64,000 nt of DNA, taken from assembly GCA_019925095.2 (NCBI GenBank), contig CM034397.1, positions 3,553,763-3,617,762 on the forward strand, given 5' to 3'. Below the pieces are notes generated by a model. It made no database searches, was not told the origin of the DNA, and saw only the letters and a list, made by a program, of their open reading frames with translations. Each line of letters opens with the position of its first letter. Position 1 is the stretch's first letter. Position numbers and translations under genes: made by a program. The DNA comes from Dendrolimus kikuchii (Eukaryota > Arthropoda > Insecta > Lepidoptera > Lasiocampidae). Below are positions 23,901 through 34,734 of this stretch, in pieces.

Positions 23901-26900
23901 ACTTATTAATCGAAATATTTTATGAATATGATTGTAAAGATGTGATAGGAAGTAAGTATATTTATCAGGAACATTGTTTAGAATTATGACGTACTAGCTG
24001 CGCCCTGCGGTCTCACCCGCATGGTGATGTAAAATCATTATATTTTGAATAATTCACACTATATCTTTACAGTAAGAAAGAGAGTTGGTCTGAAAGAGAG
24101 TGTCGGGGTGAAGGTAAGGAAAGGAATGCTCCGGTGGTTCGGGCATGTGGAAAGAATGCATGATGAAAGAATGACTAAACAGATATACAATGCAAAAGTG
24201 GATGGATGCAGAAGTCGTGGAAGGCCACGACACACCTTCCATGATCAAATTGATCGTGTACTAGCAGAAGGTGATGTCAGGAGCCTTAAGAACAGACGAG
24301 CTTGCATGACAAGAGTTATGAATGTCAAAGAGGCAAGTGAGGTGTGTAAGAATAAGCCTAAATGGCACTCTGTTGTTCGTGCCTACCCCGCAAGGGAATT
24401 GGCGTGAAGTTATGTATGTATGTATGTATATCTTTACATATTATAGCCTATGTGTAAGCTATATTATTGTAAAGTTTCATCAAAATCCATTCAGTAGTTT
24501 TTGCGTGAAAGAGTAACAAACATACATCCATTACATCCATTAGTAGGATTTACCGTTGATGGTCTATAATAAATAAATATTGTCACACTTGTATCTTAAA
24601 ACACATTACAATTTTGTCAGGTTTTAAAATTTGTATCATATTATGCTGAAAATCTTTCAAATGAAAATGGATGGATAGAAATGGAAAGGAATTATTTACC
24701 TTAGCAACGTCGTCATGTCCACAAGCCATAGTGTATTGCATCCATGCTATAAGTTTGCCCCGCTTCGCCGCCTGCGCGATGTGCTGCGACATGTAACTCA
24801 GGCAGAGTATCACCAGATCCTTAAATAAAAATGGTGTAGATACAACATTTAAGCAATAGTTCAGTGTTTGTGTTGAAAATGTCAACTGCCTAGTGAAATG
24901 AGTTTTCTGGAACTACCACCAGAACTCCTTTGCTAGGCGACAGATTCACAATTTGGTTCCGAATTTCGACTAGTACTTATTTACTTAAATAACATTTGAA
25001 AACTTGCATAATGATGAATAATTGAAACTAACCAAATACACAAGTGGTGCATGGCCACATTAAAAAAAAAGACAATGTAATCTTCAAACTTAACAGCCTC
25101 TCTTGATAGGCCACAGAAGGATGCTAAATATCTAGGGGGTTATATGAATTGACATATTAAAATAATATAGAACTATTATACTATGTCCACTTACCAGCAT
25201 ATCTAGACATATCCATTTCACAATACATCTCGTATTGTGATTTATTTTTATTGCTAGCGGACGGGCTGACAGCCCAACTGTGATGTAAAGTGTTTACCGT
25301 CGCCTATGGACATTAGCAATATCAGAGATGCTGCCAATGTGCTGCCGGCCTGGAAGGACAAACTGGAACCTGGCCTCTGATGCCGGAACACAACTCAAAG
25401 TTGTTATGGCGGCGTACTCTAGACCAGGGGTGGTAGACATCTAGTTAGGCAAATGCCCTACCACCTGGCTGTGGGTTGTTTTATCGCCTCTTACGACAGG
25501 CCACCCCAACGCAGGAATTAGTATTCGTTTTCCATTCCTGCACGGAGGATTTTGAAATTGCAAAGCAATCATTTTAAGGCCCCTGATTTTAAATGAAAAG
25601 CTGTCTATTCCAAAGTCATATGTTTTTTTTATCCAAGAGTCGCCATAAAGTTTGGTCCATATGACAGAATTGGTGAGAACTATAATCTTTTGTACAAAAC
25701 CACAAAACAGGTATAGAAAATTTCCACTACAACTTACCCTAACATTATATTTATCAGCAAGTGACAGGACAGGCAACACAGTCTCATGTGATATTCGTAT
25801 TTGGCCAGTGTAAAAATACCTGCAAAAGGATTAGATAGTTATAATAAACTTTGATGGTCGTAAGTCCTTCATCATGATATTAATACGTGAAGCAAAAAGT
25901 TTGTACACCTTCTTACGAAAATTGCGCGGACGGAGGAGTATGAAATTATACATTAAATCAATAAAAAAAAATCATTACACACACTACCGTGTATTTAACA
26001 CAACACAAACAAGCATATATATACTCTTTTGTTTATTGTTAAAGTCAAATTAACAGTGTAGCCTTGGCGAAATCTGTGATTATAGAAGTATAGTCTTTGA
26101 CAACAGAGCCTTGATAATAACTTATAATTTAAATTAATTATAGTCGAATTTCGACCACTGGGCGACCACTAGTATAAATAATAAAAACATATTTTATTGG
26201 GCTAAAACATAATAAACATTATTTAAGTACATTGGTCCGGCAAACTAAGTTGACCTGTATCTTCGAGACATCTGTCCTAATTGGTATAATTCTGTTCCTG
26301 AAATTATTATTATTATACAGTTATACTAATTATATATATATACAGGGCTGGGCAAAATACATGGTTTCCTTTAATTGAAATACAAATTACAAAATACTGT
26401 CTCGCATGTATTTAAAATACGAAATACAAAATACTTTTAAGTCGGGTATTTGAAATATAAAATACAAAATACAGCATTTCAACTATATGTATTTAAAATA
26501 CAAAATACAAATTACAAAATACCGTCAGGTGTTAGGTTATGTAAATGAAATACTCACAAAAATCAAATAACAATTATTATTAGGTCCTTGCCTGTTAAAT
26601 TGCCGTTTTTTCTGAAATAAGTTAACCTAATTTTATTATATTTTTTTTATTCTAATCTCCACGGCCTTGAAGATAGGAATATTTCCATCTTGTAGGTACG
26701 CGTAGATTTTGGTGGTTCCACCCGGATCTATGCGTGCTTATATCGGTCCCATGGCAGGGAATGGGCAAGGGCTGAAATAGCTCGCTTTTTTCAACTCGTT
26801 CATGAGGTGACCAACAAAGTTTTTGGGCAGTATTCTTTAGCAGAGGTAGTCATACTCGAGAATTTTAATGCTCATTACGCTGAGTGGTTGGGTTCCCCGA

Positions 26901-29900
26901 GAACTGATCTGTGAGGGACTACTGCCTACGATTTTGCTCTCGCCCATGGATTCACTCAGGTGATTACGGAGTTTACCCGAATACCGGATAGAGTGGATCA
27001 TGAGCCTTCTTTGCTGGATCTTCTGCTGACCACACACCCGGAGAACTACCAGATCTCCATCAGTGCTCCACTGGGAACCTCTGATCATTGTCTGGTATCT
27101 TCGGTGGTGCCCCTTCATATTCCCGATCGGACTCGTCCCGCTGGACGACGGAAAGTGCGGTGATACAGGTCAGCAGATTGGGATGGCCTCCGTGAATTCT
27201 ATGCATCCTACCCATGGAGGCAGTTATGTTTCTCGTCGGAAGATTCTGATCCGAGCACAGACTGGATCGCTGATGTAGTATTGCAGAGAATAGAATGTTT
27301 AATTTCAAACTCAACTGTACCTATCGGTGGTACAAGTAAACCACCTTGGTTCGATAAGTCCAGCAGTGAGGCTGTAAAGCTAAAGTAACAGGCTTATCGA
27401 GCCTGGACTGCAGCGCGGGTTCGTCAGGATCCAAGTTCCTCTGACCTGAAAAAGAGATACAATGCCGCCCCCAGGTTTCTCAAAAAACAGCTCGCGAGAG
27501 CAAAATTCGATCACATCGGCAGAATTGGTGAGCGCCTCTCTAGCTACTCTTCTGGGACTAGAGCTTTTTGGGCCCTCACCAAAGCTGTCCAAGGAAGCTT
27601 TTGTCGGGCGTCTCCTCCACCTCTGCGCACAGTGGACCACTGTCTGGTACACGCCGCCAAAGATAAAGTCAATCTTCTAGGTGAAATTTTTGTTGCCAAT
27701 TCAACCCTTGAAACATAGGAGAAACTCCACCTACAATCCCTGAGTGTGTCTAGATTATCAGAGGTGCGCTTTACACAAAAAGCAGTCCGATGTGCTCTCC
27801 TCTCCCTCGACGTCAAAAAGTCTTCTGGCCCTGATGGCATTCCTGCGATTGTGCTGCAGATGTGTTTAGCTAGGCTGTCCCCAGCCAGTCCTTGCCCGAC
27901 TTTTCACTCTCTTTTACTACAAGGGTTGTGTCCTCACTTCGTGGAATATTGCCCATGTGCACCTTGTCCCCATGTACAGGGACGTAACAAACACGTCGAA
28001 TAGGCCTATAGCAATAATCTTTTTGCTGTCAATGGTGATGGAGCGTATTATCAACGCGCAGCTCCTGTGTTACCTCGAAGATTCCCAGCTGCTAAACGAT
28101 CGGCAATACGGCTTCCGCCACGGTCGCTCAGCTCGGGATCTCTTGGTTTACCTAACCCACCGTTGGGCTGAAGCCGTTGAGAGCAAAGGGGAAGCACTGG
28201 AGTTAGTTTAGAATTTTAGATATTGCTAAGGACTTCAACCGGGTCTGGCTCTTCTGTCGGAGCGGCCATCGTATGGGATACCCGAAGGGCCTTGCACCTG
28301 GCTATCCAGCTTTTTTGATGAGCGCAGCATTCAAGTCGTTGTCGACGGTTGTTGCTCAAGTTTCAAGCCCATCAACGCTGGTGTGCCCCAGGGTTGTGTG
28401 CTATCGCCAACGTTGTTCATCTTACATATCAATGATATGTTGTCTATTCGCAACATTCATTCCAATGTGCGGATGACGGCACAGGCAATGCGCAGTACTC
28501 TGGTCGTGCAAACGTCCCTCCATCATTTGTGGAGGAAAGTTGGGTTAGACTTGTATCTGAAGTAGAGTATCCCTTAGAGAGAGAGTCTCTGAATCGGGGA
28601 GACAAAACCTTGTCCATTTCAATCCCAAGAAGGCATACGTCTACGTATTCTCTGCTAAAAAAAACTCCATTCAAGCAATCGCTTCAGTTCCAAGGAACTC
28701 CCTTTACCACCTCCAAGAGTATTGGGATCCTCAGTGTTGACATCGCGAACAATGTTCAGGGGCCATCTTGAAGACAAGGCAAAACTTGCCTCTAAGAAGC
28801 TGGGAATGTTAAACCGGTCCAAGCAGTAATTCACACCGCGGCAACGCTTTGTAAAACACAGGTGAGCCCGCATATGGAGTACTGCTCACACTTTTGGGCT
28901 GGAGCACCTGACTACCAACTCGATCCCCTAGACTGTATTCAACGTCGAGCCGTTCACGTTGTTGATGATCCCATACTCACAGATGGTCTAGATACGCTTG
29001 GCTTTATGAGAGACTTCGCTTCTCTCTACGTATTCTACTGACTGTATAACGGGGAGTATTCGGAAGCACTGTATAGAATGGTGTATTCGTCCTCTTTCTA
29101 CCATCGAACCGCTCGCCATGTATTGGGATTTCACCCCCACTTCCTTAAGCCGCTTCGCTCATATACGCAACGATTCTGTAGAACCTTTTTCTTGCATACC
29201 GTGGGGATTTGGAATGAGCTCTCAGCCGAGGTTTTTCCACAGCGCTTCGATATGGAGTTTTTCAAAAAGGGTGTCATAAAATTTCTTCGAGGCTGGCAGC
29301 GGGTTAATGAAATCTCTGGTGTTGCAAATGTCCATAAGCGACAGTAACCGCTTTCCATCTGGTGGGCCGTCAGCCTGTCTGCTGTACTCCAGCTATATAA
29401 AAAGGTCGAAATTTCCAGAATGGAAGCGGACAAACAAGTGGTGCGTTCATTGTAGTGTTTGCAAGAGCAAGAAAAGAAAAGAAAAGATCGTTGATGTTGT
29501 TTGTCGCTCTTGCCGCGTTGCTGCCACAACGGTACTCTTATTCCATAACTACTCGAATTTTTAACTATCCATGATGACGAAAAAGATTCAAATGCGAAGA
29601 AAACATAACACTTATCAATAAATAAATGACTAATTTTTAAAAAAGAATTTCATGTTTTCAAAGTACAATTAATTTGAAATTATATATCTTAGCCAAACAA
29701 AAATATTTATTTTAAATGGCCAATACTGCAGAACGTACCTAATATTTAGCGGACACCATTTTGCTTATGAAAGCTATCGAGCGCTATTTTCTGAAGAACA
29801 CACCCATCAATAAGGTAGCTAAATGTATTTTGTGAAATGTATTTTGCAACCATAAGTATTTGAAATACTAATTACAAAATACCTCAGCGTCAGGTATTTG

Positions 29901-32900
29901 AAATACTAATTACAAATTACATTTTTAAGAAGTAATTGAAATACAAATACAAAATACGTATTTGTATTTCAATTACGTATTTCAATTACAAGTATTTGAA
30001 ATACTGCCCAACCCTGTATATATATATATGGGGGGGGGTTTACTATAACTATTACTAAAATTTGCACCTACATCGCCAGATTATACCATTCCTTAAGTTA
30101 GGTTGCCTGGAAGAGATTGCTTTAAACGATAAGGCCGCCTATTGTTTCTACCATGACAATACTGTAATTGTGTATTTTTGAAATTGTATATTTGGTGAGC
30201 AATAAAGTGTTATCTATCTATCCAAAATATAAAATATTATGATATAGATATGTTATATATTTATTTTTAACAATTGATCTGTCCCATCATAATCAAGTGT
30301 TAGAAGCCAAATGGGTAATAACCATGAAGTTTATACATGTCCTCCACCAACAGCTTAGTGGTCGCTATGCTTCTCTATAGTCACAATCTAGACAAGATAA
30401 AAATCTAATATCAAAAAATTTGATACTGACCTATTATAATGAAGTAGTTACGTTTTATGGAAACTGGCTTGTTGTGCGGTGAAAAATGTCTATCTGTGGA
30501 GTCTCCATCAGATCCCAGTAGAAGGATAAATTAAAAAAACTTCATTAACTCTATATCAATTTAATATTCATGAAATTCATGACATCAAAAAGAATGTAAT
30601 TAGGCCTTTCATTGTATCACTGGTCTCAGTTTAAAAATATTTTTAAAATAATAAAATGTTCTATTAAGAAGAAGGCTAAATATGATAAGAGTTTATTTCA
30701 AGTCATTTCTGAGTATTTGTCTACAGTGGTAATACTTTCCTAATATTATAAAATACTAAACATACCGTATCTGTAGATGAAGCTATTTAAAAAAATACAA
30801 CTAGAATCTATAATATTATAAAATTCTAAAAACGTCGTTACTGTATATTGAAGCTATTTAAAAAAAAAACAACTGGAATAGCCTATATAAATGATGGAGA
30901 ACATGATGCAATTTGTTTTAGATTTCTTGTTTGTTTGTCTGTTTGTTCAGGATTTACGTAAAAATCTATCAGCGAAAAGCGAAACCGAGTTTTCGCTGAT
31001 CAACAGCAAATTCCCAGATTTTGAAATAAATAATATATATATATTTACTTGAGAAAGTGTGGGAAGACTGAAGCTGCAGTTGGCGTTTCCTGCAGGACAA
31101 TGCGACTCTCACGCCATTCACTCCATTCTCGGTTCATCAACATAACCTGGTAAGATATTGCCTGTTCACGATACCTTGATGTGCAGGGTTACCAACAATC
31201 AAAAATATTAACACCTAAAGCTAGAGTCAAAAACACCTAACATCACAATAATTACTAGAAAATTCCAACAAAAATCAAGAATAATTTACGTGTTGTGACA
31301 ATCTCTATTTATAATATTATATTAAGTGATGTTAATGTTTACAATTTGGTAATCCTGCTCGTCAAGTTTTGTGAACTGAGTATATTAATTTTATTATCAG
31401 CAAGGATATTTTAATAACGCTTACAGAATCCACAGTAGTATTTACATGGGAAAGATATTTTCTTTGTGTCCCTGTTTGTTCCTCAGTCTTTGGAATTAAC
31501 TGATTATCATGAATTTTTGGTATATGTGTACCTTGAAGGTGAACATATATCAATGGAATGGAATTTTGAAATAAAAATCTCTTAATTTCTAGCAAGTACT
31601 TATATATAAGACAGTGAATTAGATATGGGTCAAACACAAAAAAGTTTTACATGTATACAGGAGAAGATTACAAATGTTGAAACAATATGTTTATATGTTT
31701 TGATTCACAAACATAAATTGCGATATGAAAAGTTGTTTAATTTCTACCTGTTTCTATAATTAAAAAGTTTATTTTTTGTTATTGGATTAGTTTTCAACAC
31801 CTATAAAACTGAGGTATTCAGTGTCCGAACAGTCTACAGAGAAGACATTTTGGTTTAAACAAGAGCAATAATTATTTTTTTATTAAAATACAAAAGACTG
31901 TCAAATCTAACATACCCACAACATAATCTTATATAATAAAAAAATACATGAACACATAATGTACATATGGAATTTATGTAACTTGAACACTTTATCTTCC
32001 GTTTTTGTGTTTGAACCATATACAGAATCAATACAATAATCTCAGGAATTCTACCTAGAGATCAAAAGGAAAAAATATTAATGAATTCATGAATGAATTA
32101 ATGTATGGTGGAAATGTCAACAAAGCGAATGAAACGCTATGCTTCCACTTTTATCATATGCACTGCTGAAGAGTGGAACTCTTTACCATCGTCTGTTTTT
32201 CCTCAAGATTAAAATCTAGGTGTCTTCAACTCTTTTGTGAACAGGTATCTTCTAGGTAAGTGTGCTCCACCTTAGAGTGCATTTCCACCTAACATCAGGC
32301 ACAATGTCATTCAAACGCGAACCTACTCATTATAAAAAATAAAAAAAAGAATTCCTATGCTAGAAGAAAAACATCGACTTTTCTACTGAAATGAGGAGAA
32401 TGTTTATGAAATATTTCACCTGGAACACTTCACTGCTAGCACATAGTATGAGTCTATGTGCTGGATAACCAACTCCTGCAACTTCTAAAGTCAAGTCACT
32501 CATCAACTGTTCAGCATAAAGGTTTGCTATTTTCAGCAACACACTCTTCGAATTATCCACCTAAAATAAAAGGGATACTTAAACATTCAATTATTAATTA
32601 GTGATTGTGCACACTTTGTGAGTCTGCATACAGCCCTTTAAGTTATATATAGGTTATCTCCTGCAATCTAATATAGGCAGGCCCACAATTGATAGACTTT
32701 ATGGACAAACAATTATTACAAAAAAACAATGAATATTCTACAATAAAAAATAAGTAAAGTAAAAGGCAATATATACCAAAGCTTGACAGCCTGCACTGTA
32801 ACATAATTATCATAATAGGATGAGGTGTGTACAGGTGTCATAAGTTTTCAATACATATCAGAGCACAAATTGTGGGCAATGGATAGGCAAAGGAATTGAC

Positions 32901-34157
32901 AATGTTCCTTAAGGTACTGGGGACTATTAGGAGTAAATAATATCTTATAAAGGAGAGTGATAATGTGAGTATTCCGGCGAAAATGAATAGATAACCACCT
33001 TGTTCAGTTATACTATAGATATTCTATAATATAAATTTTGGATAGATATTTATACTATTATATAACTAGGCATAGACATTATAATAAAGATAGTTGATTT
33101 GAGTAGTTTCCTCCCTCTCTAGTAAGTCATTAAGAGTTTGTTTCTTGTGAACACTAATTCAAAAGCCCTTTGATCTAAATAGTGGAAAAATCACTCACCA
33201 AGAAGAAAAGAGTGATATATATCTTTTTGATACAAAGATATATATCACTCTTTTATATCTTTAACTCTTTATCTTTACAGAGAATAGTATTAGTGTCAAT
33301 TAATTTTAAAAAGAGTTATTATCTGTGAGTGATATACTAGCAGAACCGACATGCGTACCTGTGGCAACGCAAAATATCAGACATTTAAATAACATACACG
33401 CCATTTAGATAGCCTTTGACTTTTAGTAAATATTTTTGTAATTAAAAATACTTAGTACATAATTCAAAATAAAAACTATCCTATGGCTCAATTACACAGT
33501 ATAGACGAATCTTATAATCTATCTATCTATATCTTCATGCCTTCATTACCCGAAGGTGTAGGCAGTGGCCATAATGCCTCATACGCAGAATTATTTTTTA
33601 TTTAATCCCCATATAATAGGTTTGCTGAGCCTATTGCCATGTGTCTTGCTTGCTTACTATTATATTCGGTTTCCTCATTCACTTACTACGCATGTGCAGT
33701 GCGCGGGCTAACCATTCTTTCTCTTTTCTTTCTAGTTTCTTCTCATTCGGATCTATAGTCATCGCATGGAACAGGAATGAACTACAGAGTTAAACTAAGA
33801 TATAAAGACACATTTTAAAAGCAAGTGATATACAGATCTAATCACTCTTCCCGTCGGATATATACCTATCTTTTGACTTAATCATTCAGGAGTTACACAC
33901 CGCTACTTTGATCCTATTGCATAAAGAAAAATAGACAAATTTCAAAGGCATAAATTTAATAACCGCATATCACACAAGATAGTTGATGTAGTAATATTTA
34001 TTTAGGTCAAAGTCTTAAAATAGTATTATGTATGTTGTAAAAAACCTATGAAGAGTACAAAATAATTAAGAGAACTTACCTCAAGATCTTCATTTTTATC
34101 GTTTTCGGGATCTTTCTTATCAGAAGTTGTCTGAACTTCTGCCGTTAAGAAACTCAT
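14950..34157 (-). CDS. Tango10: BTB-BACK domain protein, BTBD17/Tango10-like (12 exons)
   Basis: The coding exons on the minus strand are 34157-34080, 32560-32420, 31146-31049, 25819-25738, 24819-24700, 22903-22767, 21701-21585, 18287-18175, 17073-16796, 16263-16147, 16061-15973 and 15088-14950. All junctions are GT-AG, phases match at every join, and the total is 1,509 bases (502 residues plus stop). The first codon follows an upstream untranslated leader and opens [16 protein letters not shown] domain runs about residues 40-140 ([31 protein letters not shown]). A BACK domain follows to about 285 ([27 protein letters not shown]). The C-terminal part, about 295-455, fits the TRAF-like domain of BTBD17, and the end is a Ser/Pro/Ala-rich tail. 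BTB-BACK proteins usually recruit substrates to Cul3 ubiquitin ligases; Drosophila Tango10 is a neuronal Cul3 partner. The family is clear; the exact orthologue is inferred. Confidence 0.8.
15470..15945. repeat. Probable retroelement relic in intron 11 of the BTB gene
   Basis: The minus frame around 15,477-15,680 reads [12 protein letters not shown] and LEFVRWPDQ and looks like decayed transposon protein, but I cannot name the family. It is flanked by unremarkable intron sequence. Confidence 0.3.
17675..17967 (-). repeat. Interspersed repeat B, copy 2
   Basis: A nearly full copy on the minus strand, from CCGTGCAGGAACGGGG to GGCAGACGGGCAGGC equivalents, with a short A-run tail on that strand. 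It lies in intron 8 of the BTB gene. Confidence 0.8.
18520..19122 (-). mobile_element. Penelope-like element, 3' end plus inverted terminal repeat
   Basis: 18,520-19,044 matches 52,360-52,885, covering the terminal repeat, the 3' untranslated part and the last ~60 codons of the GIY-YIG protein ([18 protein letters not shown]). At about 19,044 it switches directly into an inverted terminal repeat that ends AAGTCGCGAAAACTTAAG. The head-to-head layout is the same as in the foldbacks, but here a piece of coding sequence is left between the arms. Confidence 0.85.
19256..19599. mobile_element. 344-bp MITE at a TTAA site
   Basis: The ends are AGGTAGGAACATACTGAGCC and the inverse ending GATCAGTATGTTTTTACC, with CCCACGTAC and ACGTATG words inverted further in. 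TTAA lies at 19,252-19,255 and 19,600-19,603. The site suits piggyBac-like or Kolobok-like elements. It sits in intron 7 of the BTB gene. Confidence 0.7.
19705..19895. repeat. Foldback built from Penelope terminal repeats
   Basis: The left arm AAACTACGTTTTAACGGTTT runs to GGAAGACAAAG and flips straight into AACCAAAATCAAAT...AAAACGTAGTTTTATTATG. The two arms are nearly identical, so this copy is young. Confidence 0.85.
20235..21092 (-). mobile_element. Helitron family 1, copy 1, with minisatellite
   Basis: On the minus strand it starts TCCCTATTAATATTATAAAT after A. It ends with a strong hairpin, CCGCGGCGCAGCCGCGG, about 13 bases before CTAG, followed by T. All Helitron hallmarks are present. 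A GTCTGTCTGTC run follows the 5' end. About 30 units of a 9-bp repeat (CAGCGGACC) fill 20,449-20,710. It lies in intron 7 of the BTB gene. Confidence 0.85.
20449..20710. repeat. 9-bp minisatellite CAGYGGACC
   Basis: Roughly 29 head-to-tail 9-mers. The outer units read AGTGGACCC or AGTGGACCA, while the centre is an almost perfect block of AGCGGACCC. Because 9 is a multiple of 3, every frame stays open (PADPAD on plus, GSAGSA on minus, a Gly-Pro-Ser frame as well). These frames are not evidence of a protein. Confidence 0.95.
21740..22096 (-). mobile_element. RTE-like LINE 3' fragment, copy 5, with 13-bp target duplication
   Basis: The minus frame runs [19 protein letters not shown] through [24 protein letters not shown] flanks it at 21,727-21,739 and 22,097-22,109. 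The 5' junction carries a short inverted piece (GAAGAGAGTGTCGGG), a common result of twin-primed LINE insertion. The insertion hit the 5' end of the Helitron-like element at 22,100. Confidence 0.85.
22100..22415 (+). mobile_element. Helitron-like element
   Basis: It begins TCTTCTTTATGTAGTATAAA after A. It ends with the palindrome GTTTAACTCACGGAGTAAAC and TCTAG before T. Its 5' end was duplicated by the RTE insertion just upstream. Confidence 0.6.
22425..22745 (-). mobile_element. Helitron family 2, copy 1
   Basis: On plus it begins with the inverted 3' terminus CTAGTGGACGCCCGCGGTCG after A, followed by GTCGACATTCGACC, and continues with AGTCAAAGACTATACTTC and CAATAAACAAAAGAGTATA. It matches 25,890-26,172 and 48,060-48,350 in inverse orientation. 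The 5' end is approximate. Confidence 0.6.
22923..23097 (-). mobile_element. RTE-like LINE 3' fragment, copy 6
   Basis: It runs from the reverse of ATAACTTCACGCCAGTTCCC to CGATCAATTTGATCAT and is then cut, joining an AAATAAATAAAT run. It has the shortest tail of all copies. Confidence 0.75.
23105..23490. other. Unassigned intron stretch
   Basis: Pyrimidine-rich on plus, with CTTCCCCTCTCCTCTTTGG. Probably an old repeat, but no second copy is in this window. Confidence 0.25.
23498..23800 (-). mobile_element. tRNA-derived SINE, copy 3, interrupted
   Basis: SINE sequence (AATCGGCATACAAACAAACA ... AAGTTACGTT, then TAATATATAACGGACCACTC ... CCGATCTCAGACGCCCAGAC) is split by about 150 bases at 23,571-23,723. 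That insert resembles part of the solo LTR at 49.35 kb (TTCTTTTGCTTACTTTGTGT and GTTTAAAATTTGTGATT). Confidence 0.6.
23994..24548 (-). mobile_element. Helitron-like element interrupted by an RTE fragment
   Basis: The left end on plus is CTAGCTGCGCCCTGCGG after A, the usual inverted 3' end of a lepidopteran Helitron. The right end is ATTAGTAGGA before T, the inverse of a TCCTAC start. The RTE copy at 24,072 sits inside. Confidence 0.6.
24072..24426 (+). mobile_element. RTE-like LINE 3' fragment, copy 7, with 12-bp target duplication
   Basis: It starts GTAAGAAAGAGAGTTGGTCT and encodes [17 protein letters not shown] through [11 protein letters not shown], stop and (TATG)n. TATATCTTTACA flanks it at 24,060-24,071 and 24,427-24,438. 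The clean 5' end lies at the same element position as in copies 4 and 8. Confidence 0.9.
25241..25555 (-). repeat. Interspersed repeat B, copy 3
   Basis: A near full-length minus-strand copy, diverged in the middle (CCTGGAAGGACAAACTGGAA). It sits between exons 4 and 5 of the BTB gene, close to exon 4. Confidence 0.75.
25890..26172 (+). mobile_element. Helitron family 2, copy 2
   Basis: It ends GTCGAATTTCGAC (a perfect 6-bp stem), then CACTGGGCGACCACTAG before T. The body shares CTCTTTTGTTTATTGTTAAA and GAAGTATAGTCTTTGAC with copies 1 and 3. The start is approximate. Confidence 0.65.
26343..30016. mobile_element. hAT-like MITE split by a nested LINE
   Basis: The terminal sequences CAGGGCTGGGCAAAATAC and GTATTTGAAATACTGCCCAACCCTG are inverted repeats of hAT type. 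TATATATA lies on both sides, in keeping with an 8-bp duplication, though TA-rich flanks make that weak. Both halves are made of GAAATACAAATAC-type repeats. The 2.7-kb LINE in the middle separates them. It lies in intron 3 of the BTB gene. Confidence 0.75.
26655..29405 (+). pseudogene. Decayed Jockey/CR1-like LINE
   Basis: Broken frames carry, in order, an AP-endonuclease remnant ([11 protein letters not shown]), reverse transcriptase pieces ([43 protein letters not shown]) and the C-terminal [16 protein letters not shown]. Several frameshifts and stops separate them, so it cannot be active as read. The 3' end, GGGCCGTCAGCCTGTCTGCT then CTATATAAAAA, is shared with 49,806-49,990. The clade is inferred from the C-terminal pattern. 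Confidence 0.8.
30100..30230. repeat. LINE-like 3' tail with AATAAAG and CTAT repeats
   Basis: GCCTGGAAGAGATTGCTTTA, CGATAAGGCCGCC and GCAATAAAGTGTTATCTATC are matched at 38,112-38,250. The shared end with a short tandem tail suggests a LINE or SINE 3' end on the plus strand. Confidence 0.5.
30780..31020. repeat. Dispersed repeat family D, copy 3
   Basis: TATAATATTATAAAATTCTA, AACTGGAATAGCCTATATAA, TTAGATTTCTTGTTTGTTTG and GATTTACGTAAAAATC are inverse versions of family D words, so this copy lies in the opposite orientation. It ends just downstream of BTB exon 3 in gene order. Confidence 0.5.
32040..32345 (+). pseudogene. LINE C-terminal and 3' fragment
   Basis: The plus frame reads [14 protein letters not shown] and, after one stop, [14 protein letters not shown]. 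This is the usual C-terminus of Jockey/CR1-like elements. It is followed by an A-rich end near 32,340. It sits just inside intron 2, next to BTB exon 2. Confidence 0.6.
33206..33254. repeat. Perfect 21-bp hairpin with 7-base loop
   Basis: AAAAGAGTGATATATATCTTT at 33,206-33,226 is followed by loop TTGATAC and its exact inverse at 33,234-33,254. An outer pair, ATCACTCAC near 33,190 and GTGAGTGAT near 33,327, suggests a small MITE around it. It is in intron 1 of the BTB gene. Confidence 0.85.
33530..33830. other. Unassigned intron stretch, possible old repeat
   Basis: Contains ACCCGAAGGTGTAGGCA and GCATGTGCAGTGCGCGGGC, less AT-rich than its surroundings. No second copy is visible in the window. 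Confidence 0.25.
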
Positions 34158-34734
34158 TGTTAAACAAGTTGTCACCTAAATATAGGTTTTCAATGATTTT
34201 CAACACAAACAGAATAAATTAACTCCAATATTTTCATTTTAATGGCATTACATCAAATTTACAATACCTATCTTTCTTATGTCATATCTGTATTTGTCAA
34301 TGTCAAATTTCAACTTAGTCCGTTCCGTAACACGTTATTTTTGGAAATAATACGGCATACATTACTGCGTTTAAAAATAATGACCATAAAAGTATGATAA
34401 ATTATCTTTACGATATTTAACTATAATAAAGTACTACAGTCAGTTATCAAGTAACAAAAACAAACACAGAACTTTGAAGTTGCTTCTAATTTTAGATTAA
34501 GTAATACATAAATAAATTCGTAAATTGAAACGGTCGTTTCATATCAGTTTTAGAAATGCGTTCCAAAACACCAACTGCCCACTTTGAGAATTGAGCATAT
34601 AATGCGTTTTGTGAGTATATTCTATGCTGGTTATCTGATCTGACTTTACTGTGTATGATTGACTGAAACACATGAATCTTATCAGGAGACGTGTTATAAT
34701 TTATCAAAACAAATAAAATAATTTACTATACCCA
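34158..34734. promoter_or_regulatory. Divergent promoter region between two start codons
   Basis: 577 bases separate the BTB start codon (minus) from the glucosidase-II-beta-like start codon (plus). The stretch must hold both 5' leaders and both promoters unless there are upstream non-coding exons. No clear TATA box or known binding site was recognised. The role is inferred from position only. Confidence 0.45.

Noticed and set aside
24045..24407. A conserved small gene ([14 protein letters not shown]...), since it appears many times in both orientations
   Set aside because: It is the C-terminal tail of a non-LTR element with simple-repeat tails and target-site duplications, not a host gene family.
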